Origin: Porphyra umbilicalis
Lineage: Eukaryota; Rhodophyta; Bangiophyceae; Bangiales; Bangiaceae
NCBI GenBank assembly: GCA_002049455.2
Contig: KV919055.1
Span: 1-64,000 of the forward strand
Direction: 5' to 3'
DNA length: 64,000 nucleotides
Under the pieces are notes generated by a model. That model saw only the letters and a program-made list of their open reading frames with translations, was not told the origin of the DNA and made no database searches. Made by a program: the position numbers and the translations under genes. Below, piece by piece: positions 44,405 through 56,902 of this stretch; position 1 is the stretch's first letter; each line of letters opens with the position of its first letter.

Positions 44405-44653
44405 CTAAAAACCCGCGCCGCCCTGCCTCTGCGCCAGGTACAAGGTGAGAATGGTGTCCACCTGCAGCTCGTAGCGCGCCAACGTCAGGGCGTCGTTGAG
44501 GTGAATGCCGTCGTGCACCAGCGCGTGGATGTACAGGTGCGGGGGGAGCGTGATCATGCCTTGAATTTCCTGCCGCAGCGAACCGATAGTCTGGGACACC
44601 TCCACGTCGAGCATGATGGTGCCCTCGACGGGCGTCTCAATCCAAATGTTCAT
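44405..44653 (-). CDS. Small ubiquitin-like protein without lysines
   Basis: 82 residues from the ATG at 44653. It aligns with ubiquitin along its length: MNIWIETPVEGTIMLDVEVS corresponds to strands 1-2, QTIGSLRQEIQ to the helix, IHALVHDGIHLNDALTLARY to the region around strand 4-5, and TILTLYLAQRQGG to the final strand ending in Gly-Gly. Three residues (AGF) follow the Gly-Gly, as in precursors cut by deubiquitinases. There is no lysine in the protein. It could be a conjugable modifier or a stand-alone ubiquitin-fold protein. The upstream frame (RQGQERDARPTV) has no ATG in frame close by. No intron. Confidence 0.75.
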   Translation of the reverse strand: MNIWIETPVEGTIMLDVEVSQTIGSLRQEIQGMITLPPHLYIHALVHDGIHLNDALTLARYELQVDTILTLYLAQRQGGAGF

Positions 44654-47600
44654 GGCGACCGACGCGGGGGGATGGACCGGCGGGCGAACGGTTGGGCGGG
44701 CGTCGCGCTCTTGTCCTTGTCGCTGCCAGCGGGAGGGCAGCACGTAGCTGGCGTCTTGATCGGCGACGCTGGTGGGGGAGTGCGGCGGCGGCAGCAGAGG
44801 TGGGTGTAGGAGCGGCCGTCGACGACCGTCGGCACCGCAGCAACACCGAGCGGCACGAGCCTTGAATTAGACGGCGCAGCCGGCGTCGCCTGTCTCGTCC
44901 GTCACCACCAGCGTCTCTTTGCAGAGTGCGTACGTGTGAGAAGTGCGCAGCGTCGGGGGGAGGAGGCGGGAAGACGGTGGGGGTGTTGAGGAAGGTGACC
45001 GTTTGGAACTGTCGGAGTTACGCCTCGTGGGGTGCTCGGTGCGTGGTTGTTGCTGGCACTCAAGCCCCGGCCGCCGGATGCCGGCGGTCGCGTCGCTCTT
45101 ATAGCCCTTGGCACACGCCGAGGCCAGTTGGCGGCTGACCCGCGGCTCGCGCGCGTGTGCACAGTCAATGCCCCAGTGGACAGCACGCGACGGACGCGCA
45201 CGCCCTCAGCGAACGCGTCGGGCGGGTAAAGGAAGCACCGGACACGCAACACACGCCTTGGTGGGGGGCCCGTGAACCAACAAGCGGGCGGGGAGCGCGC
45301 CCCGCCGCAGCACGCCCCCCCCCTCACACACCACAACTGGAGCCACACGGGCGCGGACTCGATGACCCTGTCATTCGGGCAGACAGCTGCCGCCGTTCGG
45401 CCGGTCACACGGGGTCTGGGGAACCGCGGCACTGCGTTGAGAGAGTCCCCACGCGCTCGTCCCCCCTCGTGGACCGCCTGCAGCGGCCTGCAAGCGACAT
45501 GGGCAGTACCAAGCCGTCTCTTCGCAGCCCGTCGTCACCCACAAGGGCGGCGCGCCCCGAGCAAACGACAATCGTGCAGTGCGCAAGGCCGACGAGGCGG
45601 AAGGCTGACCCCGACAGGAGGCGGTGGAGCCGACCGTGGCCCCGCCCACGCGCAAGTCGCGGCACACACACACCACTCACGTCACGGAGACGACAGGCCC
45701 TCAGCCCGGGCCCACCGAGCCGCCCCGCGCCTGTCACGTTGCGACACGGGCGCGGCGCGCAGGGGTGTTCCCAACGCGCATCCATGGCATCCCCCCCTCT
45801 GTGAGTGGCGACGGTGACGGGGGGCGGTCGGGCTTGCAAGCCCCCCACCGGCAGCTGTGGTTGGCCGATCCCGAGGCGGCTCAGCGTACGCGCCAGTCCC
45901 GTCCAAGAATCCAGGCACGCACAAGCGTCGTCGCCGTCGGCCCGGCGATCCGAGACAGGTGACCGCGGGCCGGTCTCGCCGCGATCCGGCGAGCCTGGCT
46001 CCTGACCGGTTTCGCTCTGCGAGGCGGCGCCGACGAGATTTTCGATTGACGACGGCAGCGGGGTGCGCACGAGACCACCCACTGGGGAGAGGGCCAACGC
46101 GCGGCAGGTAGTATCAGGAGAAGCTCACGTCCTCTCGAAAAAGTGCCTCGTCTGCTAGCCAGCATATCATGAACTCTGGTCCACACAGAGTTCGCAACAC
46201 ACGGTTCACAGGTGGCCCCAGTAGAATCTCGGCGACCGTCCACATCAAAGCGTAGCGGAGGATCGAAACATGATCCAGTGGTACTCAGTGGCTGGTCTGG
46301 CTACAGTGATTTCCAGCAATAACATCGCCAGCCATAAGATCGTTTCTGAAATGAGCTGCGTTTCCAGCTCGTGCACACGACGTGGAAACGCAATTTTAAT
46401 GTGAACCGACATGATTCATTTGAGTCCCTCACGGGTCGGGTCGAATGTGGTGGCACATAAGTTGGAAACGTGGTACTCAAAGGCCATGTTTTCCTTGTAC
46501 TTGGGCTCGCTTTCTGGTTCGGTGCTCAGCCTTCTTCGGCTGTCCCAGAGCAGTATCGAAGGAAGCACCTATCGAGGAAGCGACACTCATAGCATCTCTG
46601 CTCGACTATGCGAACGGTTTGTACAGATTCATGAAAGCCGAGCCGCTGGCCCTCAACACCTTTCTCTGCAACACAGCGGCGAGGGACAGCCGGCACAGCG
46701 GATTCACGCTGCTGCATCGAATGACGGAGGTCGCGCCTGCCGCTAGCGCGAATAATTCTCTGGGGAGAAGGAGGGGAACATGAACGGGCGCGTTGATCTA
46801 TTGGGGGCGTGTCCATTGCCCCAATCTCCCGCTGCGTCATGATACGCTGTTGAGCCTCGTGCGGACGCCCTTCGTGTTGCTTTACATGCGCAGTTTCTGT
46901 GCTTGGACGCAGCCACTGCAGCTCGACAGTGCTTTGTCTCTCTGCTTCATTTTCTTTTGCGCTGGCACCAAGGCGCTCGGATACCCGACACTGTCGCAGC
47001 AGCTGAGGAGACGTCAGCTCAAGAATAGATTGACTTGAAAATATACAAATATTTCTCACTACATTGTTGAAGGTTTGCTTTCTTATTGGGTTGTTTCTCA
47101 ATCCAACCTTAACTGTTGCAGCACACTTTCATTCAATAACAGTTTACAACCCTGGGTTAGGCACAGAGCGTGACGACGGCGCCTACGGTTCTTGTCGATT
47201 CACAGCCCCACATTCCGAGCCGGCCGAATTCATGAAAATCAAGTCCACAGGCACACGTATCGCAAGAACGGGAGTAGAATGACGCGGCCTCCAGCACAAT
47301 ACATCTTGCGGTGTGGCCAGCTTACACACCTGAAATGGGTCCTCTCTCTCTCGCTTGTGCGGGGCCCTCGCAGACACGATTTTCGTCGTCGTGACACTAC
47401 GAAGCCGCAGATGTTGGGGCTGCCATTGTGACCTTGGCTGGCCCAGGGTTCTTGAACTCGGACAGTTCCTCCTTCTCTTCTACGCCGAGGAGCGGATTGC
47501 GTCTACCTCGACCGAGGTTCTTGGGAGAGTGACCCGTTCTATTTCCACCGAGGTTTTCTCCCAAGGGGGCACCTCGCTTGGACAAATGCCGCGAATATTG

Positions 47601-50281
47601 ATGTTGACCGATAACTGATGAGAAAAACTCGAGCTCCGACAGCGCGCGTAGCGTGTGTCGCATTCCATTATGGAGATGTCACAAGCCAGGAACCTTCAAC
47701 TACAGCAGTCCTTCTCTCGGTTCGCAAGCCCAGTAGGTCCCAGTCGTCCGACTTGTGGCTGTCTTGTTGATGGCGCGGCTTGACCAGGGCAGAATCGCTT
47801 GATTCTGGAGCTGCCCGAGAAGGTCGATGCCATGTGCGCAAGCATCAAACAGATGCTCTTTCCACGATGTTCCTGTCGTACTTCAGGTGGAGTAGAATAA
47901 TCGCATGGGGATGCAGCATTGACCGTACTGGACCTGACGAAGAGTGGCTCTGGGAGCTGCCATGTCAAGTGAGGGCTGAGCAGTCGACCACTACTGTACA
48001 GTCTTTCTCCAGTGTTGTCCACGCTGGTCGTCGCCTGACAGGGACCAATGTAGCCCTATTTTTTCGTGCAGAAGAAGGTAGAATCGCCTTTCCTGGCAGT
48101 GCAAAGCTGCCTCGTTCTTATCAAGGAATGACAGGAACCAGCGTCGCAAGCAGATCCGTGCCGCTTGCGAGCCAGACTTGGCATAAAATTACTAAAGACG
48201 ACGGTCTCGCATGAGTGCCGAAGGAGAATCCGAGCAAAAGGAAAAAGTTTACCTGATGAATATACATACTCTTGAATAGGCAACTCTGGAAGTTTGTCAT
48301 TTACTCACATCATTCCGATGGGTACGGCCGAGCTTTTGGGCTGAGGAGTGCAGTGTGACCAGAGTTTGCGACGTGACCTACCGGCGTCTAGTTGCGGCGG
48401 CGCTACGGCGCGGGGACGACACGGTCGCATGTCAAGAGAGGGGTGAGCGACAAGATTGACCGAGATCCGAGAGTGCGCCCGCTGGGCAGCGGTTGCTGTT
48501 CGCCAGTCGTGGACTCCGGGTATCCTCTGCCTGACGGCCTCGATCCGTTCGAGACCTGAGCAAAGAAGATGCGCAGCATCATCGTGCGGATGGACGGCCG
48601 TGCGCCATCCACAGACAGACCAGCACCGTTCCTGGGCTCGGATTAGGACACCGACCGCCCTCCACGTGTGCAGCTCGGTGCGCCGGAATGAAGCGGGGAA
48701 AGCGACCTTGACCTGCTGGCCAACCACCACGGGGCGCGTGGGAGGTGACCATTACGCCAGGCCACGTTTGTCAACAGCACAGCAGACGCCAGCCGTATCT
48801 GGCTCTTGAGCGGCCAAAACCCCGTGGAAACCGAGCATCAGAGGTCCCGATGGCCCTGCCTTCTGGCGCCTCAGTTGGATCGGTTCCACTCGGCGCGGCC
48901 GTCGGGCATCTCCGTCAGGCGAGCACAAGAGTCACTCATCGTCCGATCGCGCGAGTTGGAGAGTGGTACCATCAAGGTGATGTGTGGTCCTGACTGTGCT
49001 CCAAGTATCGCGAGCCAGGTGCAAGCTTTGCTACGTACTCCGTCTTCGTGATCCCCAGAATCCCCTGCGGACCTCTTCCTGCATTGCTTCGTGCTTCACT
49101 CTTGACATGGCGGGCAAACATGACGAGTATTCACCAGAAACGGCAGAAACAGGCAGGCGAAAAGGGGCTGGCAGAAAACAAGGTGCGTACCTGTGTTTTC
49201 CCCTCGTGGGGATCGGCATCAAACGCCCATGGAGGAGCCGGTCTCCCGAGGGTATTTGAGCGTCTGACAGTTGACAGGGGCGCACTCGCAGTTCGCGGAG
49301 CAGCGAGCGTCGGCCCTCGAGCAACAGGCCCTGATCGACGGGCTCGCTTTCAGACCCGTTGGATGGGTGGCCGCGACCTCATCAGCCGACAAAAAAGAAC
49401 CAGCACTAGCGGAGCAGGCAGGTGAAACAGTGCGGGTCTCGCCAGAGAGACAGAGTGACGACCGCATGAGTGTCTTCTTCAGACTTGAGATTTACGATGC
49501 GAAAATTTTGTACATCAAGTGTGATGAAATTGATAGACATGAAATTGTCTATCAATTTCATCACACTTGATGTACACGCGTGTGAACCAATGAGAGCGCT
49601 GCGTTCCAATCACGGCTGCTTCATTTCTATAAATCTGCCTCGAACGGCAGTTCCGCTCACGCAGAACTTACGCTCAAAACAGGCTCCTTTTGGGACGATT
49701 GTGGTCGGGACGTGAGCGTGTGCAAGATTTTCTGGAATATCTCGCACACGAACACGCGTGGCGAGGCCATCAGATGATCCCAGGTCGGTTGTTGGACCCG
49801 GGTCGACTGTCAGAAAGTAATGCCCACACGTGACCGACCACGATACGAGTCACCACACAACGGGGGCAGAGATGGACGATCGTCACTGATTGGGCGCTTG
49901 CGGCCACGGCTCTCGCCTGTTTCACAGATCGCGTGGCTGGCGTCCATCGATCTCTTTTTCACCCGATTTGCGAACATTTCTGCTGCGCCGTCAAGACCAC
50001 CCCCACCCCAGCACGACGAAAAACAGGACTTAGACGTCATATTCGGGTCGATCACGTTCACATGTGCTCACCGTCAAGACAAGGCCTCATCCACCTTCAC
50101 CATGATTGTCAAGGTGCGCGCAGACACGAGTACAAATACACGCGGAAAACGATGTGGAAGAACAGTGGTCAGCAGACTGTCGGTCAGCAGACTGCATACA
50201 AAGACACACAGCCGCATCTCGCCAAGAGATACAGAAGGCGACTCTTGACACACTACTCTGCCATCCACAAGCCGCATCAGT
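44654..50281. other. 5.6-kb gene desert
   Basis: No confident gene. 44.9-46.1 kb is GC-rich with open but unstructured frames. 46.2-50.2 kb is the least GC-rich part of the window, with short frames only. It contains the perfect hairpin at 49509-49576. A 191-codon minus frame (46526-47101) lacks any recognisable domain and was not called. Confidence 0.45.
49509..49576. repeat. Perfect hairpin: 31-bp stem, 6-base loop
   Basis: The left arm (49509-49539, starting TGTACATCAAGTGTGATGAA) is exactly complementary to the right arm (49546-49576); the loop is TGAAAT. The palindrome is AT-richer than its surroundings. A transcript from either strand would fold into a 68-nt hairpin. It may be a small-RNA precursor or the remnant of a fold-back element. 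Confidence 0.9.
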
Positions 50282-52197
50282 TCAGCTTGGACCCGAGGAC
50301 GTCGATGGCGGCGGAGCCGCGCCTCTGACCCCCACCTCGGCCGTTACCGCCGGCCCGCCCGCCACTCCTTGTCCTCCCCGCTCCACCTCTGCCTCTCCCA
50401 CCGGTGTAGCCGGCCGAGACAACATCTCGGTATCGGACACTGTCGGTGCGACGTCGCTGGCGGGCGTATCCGGCGTCGTCGCCATCGGGGAAGCGGCCGC
50501 GGGCACCGCTTCCGCCAACGGCGCGTGTGGTAGTGGCACCGCCGCCGCCACCACCCCAGATGACGGTGGGTCGGGTGGGGCCATCGCCCTCCCCACCGCC
50601 GCGGGCGCTGCCGGCGCTGCAGCAGTCAGCGCCGGCGTTGCCGTTGCTGCAGCCAGCACGCCGCCCCGTCCCCGGTCGCCCCCCTCGGTTTGGCGGATGG
50701 GCACGCCCGCCGCCGATGCCACCGCCCGGGCTTTGCCGCCGCCCAGCAGCGCCGGTGCCACCGCCGTGGTGGCACCTGTCGACGGCGGCGGCGGAGACGC
50801 CTCCCGCCCGCGCTTGACGCCCGTCAGCGATGGCGCGGCCAGCACCACAGCCGCCGTCGGGGTGGCCGCGGGCTCCACACCGGCAACGCCCGCAGACGCC
50901 ACGCCCGCTGACGCACCCGCAGCCGACGGGGCAGCCCCGGCGTTCACCGCAGCGGCGGGCGCTGCGGCGTCGCGGCTCGGCCCCCGCCCAGCGCCCTCAG
51001 CCGACGACGCCGCTGCTGCGCCCCCCACCGCATAGGACGGTGTGCCCGGCCGCCCCCCCGCCGGCCGCCCCCCCCCCGACGCAGTGCCGTCGGCGACGCC
51101 GACGCCGACGGCCACCGCCGGGGTCCCCCCCCAACCCCAGGCGGGGGCCCCGCCGCCGCTGCCGTCGAATCCCCACCGCTCACCGGTGGCGGCACGACCG
51201 CCTCGGGCCCGAGCGTCCGCTCCAAGTACGCGTCGAGGAGAGCTGCAACGCGGCGGGACACGCCGTCGGCGGTCGGGGGCAACCCCCGCCCCGGGTGTCC
51301 CGGCCCCGCGCTGCCGCCACCTCCCGCCGAACCACCGCCAAAACCGCCGCCACTGCCGCCGTCGCTGTCACTCCCACTGCAGCTGCCGCTAACACCCCCT
51401 CCGCCACTGCCGCTGCCCCGCCGGCGGCGGGGGCGCAGTCGAAAGACCCCCCCCAGGGCGTCGACGCTGCCGACCATGCCGCCCGCAGAGCCGGCGACAC
51501 CAGCACCACCGGGGCCCCCTCCAGGCCCCCGCCGGGGGCTGGCCGGCACCCCCGGCGCGCGAGGCGGTTTGGCGCGGGCGGCCGCCGACAATCCCGGCGG
51601 CGGCGTCGACGGCGCCGGCGAAGGCCGCCCCGATCGTAGGGACCAGTCGTGGACGGTGGCGCGGAGGGCGGATAAAGGGGCGTCGTCCTCATCGTCCCCA
51701 CCGATTGACGAGGGCGGCGGGGAGGGCGTGCGGGACGGCGGAGGCGGTGGCGTCGGAGACGGGGAGGAGGGCATCGACGAGGAGGATGCAAGGGGGGGAC
51801 GCACCACGGGGGGGGGCGCCGCCGCTGCTGCCACCTCCGCCGCTTCGATGGGGGTGGACGGGGAAGGGGGCAGGGGAAGTGGGGGGGGGCCCCCACCGCG
51901 TCCGCCAACAACAAGAAGCGGTGCGACGGGTGGGGCGGCGTGCGCCGAGGGGGGTGGATGTGCCGGGGCGGTCGTTGGTGTCACCACGGGTAACGTGCCG
52001 ACCGAAGATGATGGGGTGTGTGGGGCGCTCGCCGGCGCAGTCTCCAACACGTGCGTCACAGCCGGCGTCACCGACGGCGGGCCGGTGGGGGGGGAGGTGG
52101 TTGCCAGGACCGCACCTGCGGCGGGAACGGACACCGGAGGGGCTCCATCAGTGGGCGCCACCGCGGGTGCCGTCGACGGCGCCGCATGCGTTGCCAT
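50282..52197 (-). CDS. Unknown Pro/Ala/Ser-rich protein; frame broken at a G/C run
   Basis: From the ATG at 52197 (MATHAAPSTAP) the frame runs to about 51135, where the C8 run at 51133-51140 (CCCCCCCC, plus strand) coincides with a switch to the frame that ends TGA at 50282; joined length is about 638 residues. Mostly disordered: Thr/Pro/Ala-rich N-terminus, acidic SIGGDDEDDAPLSALRATVH, Gly/Ser tracts (SCSGSDSDGGSGGG), and one helical piece SRRVAALLDAYLERTLGPE. A basic LTGVKRGREASPP occurs near residue 460. The last 200 residues are Ala/Pro-rich and end in TSSGPS. The antisense frame (50106-51035) is judged a shadow. No family is known; it may be nuclear or extracellular. Confidence 0.45.
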
Positions 52198-52914
52198 CCC
52201 GCTCCGCTACCGCCACGGGTGTCCGGCTGATGCCAATGAAAAATACGTACCAACACTCGCAAAAAAAAAAAATAGCGGCGCGGCAACGACAGGAAAGCAG
52301 AGGCTGGAAAGGGGGGGGGCAGGGGGGGGGGGGGACCGTATGGCGCAAAATGCCGCGCCGCCGCGCGTGTGTACGTAGTGGCGGCGCGGCGATCGCGGGG
52401 TGCGGTTGGAGCGGCCGCACAACGGATGCGGGACGAGCGCCACCGCGAAGCAGCAAAGGAGCGAGCTGTTGGCGCGCCTCTCGTCGAACCCCCCACGCAG
52501 AGGCCGTCGCAGGGGGACGCGGGCTTTGGTAGTTGTCAAAGCTCGCAGTGCGCAAGTGGCACGCCATGGAGGAACAAGGCGTTGACGCAGAAACTCAGTT
52601 CAATTGCTGGAAGTCAGGAAACTGAAATGAGGCACGGAGCCGCCTTCGCAGAAACAGTACGAGAGCCCATTCATCAGGTACAGAGAGGACCGTACCTTCC
52701 CTTGTCGCAGTCACGCCGCAGCATCCACGTACCGAGAACGCAGCGGTCAGCTTCAAGGAGAGAGCCGAGAAAGGACCCAGCCAATGGACGCCCGAGGTAC
52801 TTCAATCACAAGCCACCTAATCAGCAAACACAATCATGCACCACCCGGCGGCGAAGACCCACTCGTAGTTCCTACCCACTCGAGGCGCACATCTCAACGC
52901 ACAACACAGCCGCC
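52198..52914. other. Intergenic region
   Basis: 717 bp between two minus-strand genes. It contains an A12 run near 52260, and G9 and G12 runs near 52310-52335. No gene is seen. Confidence 0.5.
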
Positions 52915-54785
52915 TCAAATGTCCGTGTCGGTGGGGGGCCGCCTGAGCAATAACACTAACGGCGCTGCGAGCAGCGCGCCGAGCGCCCATAGCTTGCGCA
53001 GGGGCCCGGGCTTGGCCTCCCCACGCGCAACTACCATCTCCCGTCCTGCCGCCGTCGACGGCACCTTCGCAGTGGCCTCGACGGCTGCGGCCGACCGCTC
53101 AGAGTCACGGCGTTTCCGCTCAGCGCCTACAGACACGAGGAGCTCCCCCAAGCTGTGGGAGAGCTCCTCCATCCCCCCGAGCACCCCCTCCGCCAGCACC
53201 TGCCGCATGCCCGGCAGGACGACCACCAAAACGGCGGTGTAGAGGCCCGCTCGACGAACCGCCGTGGTCAGTTGCCGGAACAGCCCCCGCCGCTGCCGCT
53301 GCCGCAACACCTTCGTGCGGTACGCTTCATAGCATGCCCGTCGGGCGACGTGGAGGTCCTTGAGGCCGTCAACGAGCAACAGCCGACGAAGAGCGGGGAG
53401 GTCCGAGTGGGTGGTATTTTCCGCATGGGCGGTGCCCCACGGGTAGACGCGGTCGCGGCAGCCGTTGGGGCCCGAAATCACCGCCAAGGGAGGGTGGAAG
53501 ACTTGGATACCGGCGGCGTCCAGGTCCTCCGCAATGGTCACGCGGAACGTCTCCAGCTCGTCCGCTGTCAGCGTGTCAGCTTTGGAGATGATTGGTACGA
53601 CGGGCGCGCGGTGGGTCAGCCGCGACAGTAGCTCCACGTCCAAGCCCTTGAGGCGGTGCGGCGCGATAAAGTAGAGGATGACGTCCACACCACCTTTGCG
53701 AAGGGTGCCCCCCTCCGCCGACCGCGTGACGGACTGCTCCTGCTCCAGGCTTTCCTGGAGCCGTGCGTCGAGAAACTTTGTAAAAACGCCAAAGGACGCC
53801 TCGACGTTTTTTTGGTCCCCGTAACCAGGTGAGTCTATGAGCGTCACCGTCAGGGGCACCCCGTCGGCCAGGATTTGCACCTTGGTAGACGTGATGGAGT
53901 AGGTCTTGGGGGGTGACGACGCTGGCGCCGCAGTCGGCTTAAATGGAGATGACCGGGATGCCGAAGGGGGCGACGCCAAGGGCTTTGCGCTGGACGAGGC
54001 AGAGGGCTTGGTGCCCTTTCCACTCTTGCTCGTATCCCGCTTCGCAGCGGCACCAGCCGACGCCGCCGACAGCTGGGCCGCGATAGATGCGTGGCCGAGC
54101 AGGTTAGCGAGTAGAGTCGACTTGCCGACGCCAGCTGATGATAGAACACAGGGTAGAGTTGGCACAGCGTAGCACAAAACGCGGCAACAGCAACAGCAAC
54201 AGAACCCAGACGAGACAAGAGCAATTCACGTCAGAAAAGGGTCCAGTGGCAGCATTCAAAGCACCCAAGCGAAACACTAAGTGTGCTTGCCGCTGCGTCT
54301 CAGCTACCAGTACCGGCAGTCCGCACCTGGTGGAGGGGGGATGGACCGAATTGTTGTCCGTCGAGCCCCCCTCCCCCCACCACAATCCATCTCCCGCTCT
54401 ACCGATGCACGAGCACCTTCCCTGCTCCACCCTCCACCTATCCAGGCAACGTACTCTCGCCAATACACATGACCGACAACGTTTCACCATCAGACCCTAG
54501 CTGCCGATCCCGCTGTGCCAGCAACCCGGCCCGTACACCCGTGAGCCGCTCGTCGCTAAGAATGACGACCGGCTCCGATTCAGGGGCCGCCTGGCCCTTG
54601 CCCTTCTTCTTTTTGGATAGCGTCGCAGGGGCAGGAGACACAGAGGCACCATCCTCGGCCGCTGCCATGGCAGCTGCAGACGCTACCGCCGCGGTCGGCG
54701 GCGCTGGCACAGCAGAAGAAGATGCCGCGGAGGCTGTCGATGGTGAAACAGCTTGGCCGGCTGCCTCGGCGTCAGGGACTGCCAT
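52915..54785 (-). CDS. Septin GTPase with C-terminal membrane segment, two exons
   Basis: Exons 54785-54455 and 54134-52915; the 320-bp GT-AG intron splits the P-loop, and joining restores GETGVGKST (residues 109-117). The product is 516 residues. Septins are filament-forming GTPases at the cortex and division site. G3 is DSPGYGD (211-217), G4 is SKAD (294-297), and the septin unique element begins with YPWGTAHAENTTHSDLPALRRLLL, matching the animal and fungal YPWG...EN..H.DF..LR motif. A disordered Ser/Ala/Pro insert of about 65 residues (127-190) separates G1 and G3. Instead of the usual coiled coil, the C-terminus has a hydrophobic stretch (LYTAVLVVVLPG) and ends in a likely tail anchor (LWALGALLAAPLVLLLRRPP). 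The N-terminus is Ala-rich with KKKKGKG. Confidence 0.9.
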
Positions 54786-55327
54786 CGGAATCGCAAGCGT
54801 CGTCCACACCAGAGGCAGGGTCCGCACGGTCTTGGTCGGCCCAGCGAAAACAGAAGGGCCGCGCTACAGCAGCGCAGGTTGTCGTCACAGCAGCGACGGT
54901 GGCGGCACCGGGGGAGAGGGAGAGAGAGTGGGCGGGAAAAATACGGCTTGGCTCGCGAAAGGCACGGCACGAGATACCTCTCTACCGTGCTGGCGCCGAC
55001 GTGAGAGTCGCGGCCAAGGCCAAGGGATCTCGGTTCGGAAGAGCGTGGCCCCGCTCGAAAGCACGTCGCGTTCCATTGGTCAGCTGCCGGTCGTCCAATG
55101 GGGTTTGAGGGATGGGAGGCGGACTGACGGGTGGCGGGTCCCCGACGCCGAGAACTTTTCGAGCTCGAGAGTGTTGCAGATGCCGTTGGAGGTTCGAAAG
55201 TCCCCACCTTCATTTTAAGGGTTTCATGTTTCAAAGACGCGCCTGGGCCGGCACCAAGAATGACAAAGCACAGGCGGCACTCGCGCGTACACACGAGCCA
55301 AGCATGGACGGGTTGGCCAGCAGCGGC
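54786..55327. promoter_or_regulatory. Septin upstream region with CCAAT motifs
   Basis: 542 bp upstream of the septin start, also the 3' flank of the zinc-finger gene. Two CCAAT-type pentamers in opposite orientation lie about 290-315 bp upstream: ATTGG at 55075-55079 and CCAAT at 55095-55099. Confidence 0.35.
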
Positions 55328-56849
55328 CTATGAGGACGTCCCAGGGCCCACCAAGCCCAATGGAGTTGCAGCAACCGCCGTTGCAGCAACCGACACGCTC
55401 GCCGCCAATGGCAGGGGTGACGTGGGGCATGCCGACGCGGCCACGTCCGCGCCCGCCGCCAAGCCCGGCGACCGGGGCTCCGCCGCCTTAACACCACTGG
55501 CGCTGCCGCCACGACCCTCCCCACCAACGCCGCGTGTGGCTGCTGCACCCCCCGGCGGCGGCGCCGCCCCCGGGTGGAGCGTCCGCATGTGTCGGTTGAG
55601 GGAGCTCCGCTGCCCAAACGTCACGCCGCACACGCGGCATCCGTAAGGGCGCAACCGTTGGTGTACCGTCCGCTGATGCTGCAGCGCGTGGAGCTTAAAG
55701 TGGAAGCGTGACGGGCATTGGCTGCACCCAAACGGACGCTCTTTGCGGTGGACGGTGCGAATGTGCTTGGCGCGGCCGGACTTCTCGCCAAACGCCAGGT
55801 CACACACGTCACACGCGTAAGGTCGCAAGCCGAGATGCACCGTGCGTGTGTGACGGTTGAGGCTGCTGTGGGGCGGGAAGGATGCCAATCACCGGGGGAT
55901 GGGCGGGGTGGATGAAAGAAGAGCAACAGGAGGCGGAGGAGGTCGGGAGATTGCATCACACAAGAGTGCATGCATTCGGCGAGCACATCGATGCCAGAAT
56001 GCACATGCACACCACGACGACACGGGCCGTACAAAAATGGCGAGTGTTAGTGATGACGTTCAAGGGGACACGAAGCCCGCAAGCTCTTGAGCGAGTCACA
56101 CATCTTCCACCTTCAGTGCGACACATCCTCCCGCCTCCCACACCCTCGACTTGCTGCGCACTCCACCCGCTCCCGTACCTGACATGTCCAAACGGTGTAT
56201 CGCACAAGGTGCAGATGTACGGCCGACGCTTCTCGTGGACGCTCCGCACGTGGAGCGCCCAGTGGGTTTTCCGCACAAACCCACACCCACACGCCGTACA
56301 CACAAACGGGCGGGCGGCCGTTGCCGATGCGACGGCGGCGGCGGGCGATGCGGGCGCCGCGGCCACCCCCGGCGTCGTCGGCGCCGAGGCGCTCCCCCCC
56401 CCAACGGCGGCCGGGCTACACGGGGGCGCCCCGGGGCTGCGGGCCCACCCGCCGCCGGCGCCCGCCGTGGCGGGCGTCGCGGACCTGCCCCCCCCCGGCG
56501 GCCGACCGGCGGCGCCCACCCGCGGCCGACGGGGGTTGGGGATGCGGCCGATACGGGCGACGGTGGGGCGCTCACCGCCGCCGTCGGCGACGGGAGCATG
56601 GGCAGCGGCGCCAGCGTCTGGTGCAGCTGCAGCTGCAGCGGCGGTGGCGGTGGCGCCCGCAGCGTCGCCGCTGCGGCGGCCGACCAGGCGGCGCCCGCCA
56701 CCGCGGGCGGCGGTGGCTGCATGAGCCCCACCCCGCCGCCGGGGCGCTTCCCAACGTCCTCATCGTCCGCATTGAGGACGGTCGACCAAAAGGGCGCCGC
56801 CGACGGGGGCACGCGACGCGGCGGGGCCGCGGCGACCACGGGCGGGGGC

Positions 56850-56902
<53 letters not shown>

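Noticed and set aside
45405..46097. 230-codon minus-strand frame
   Set aside because: Open mainly because stops are rare in GC-rich DNA; equally long frames exist on the other strand and none looks globular.
46526..47101. 191-codon minus-strand frame
   Set aside because: Mixed composition, but no domain, no clear start and no neighbouring exon. Could be a decayed gene or transposon fragment; not supported.
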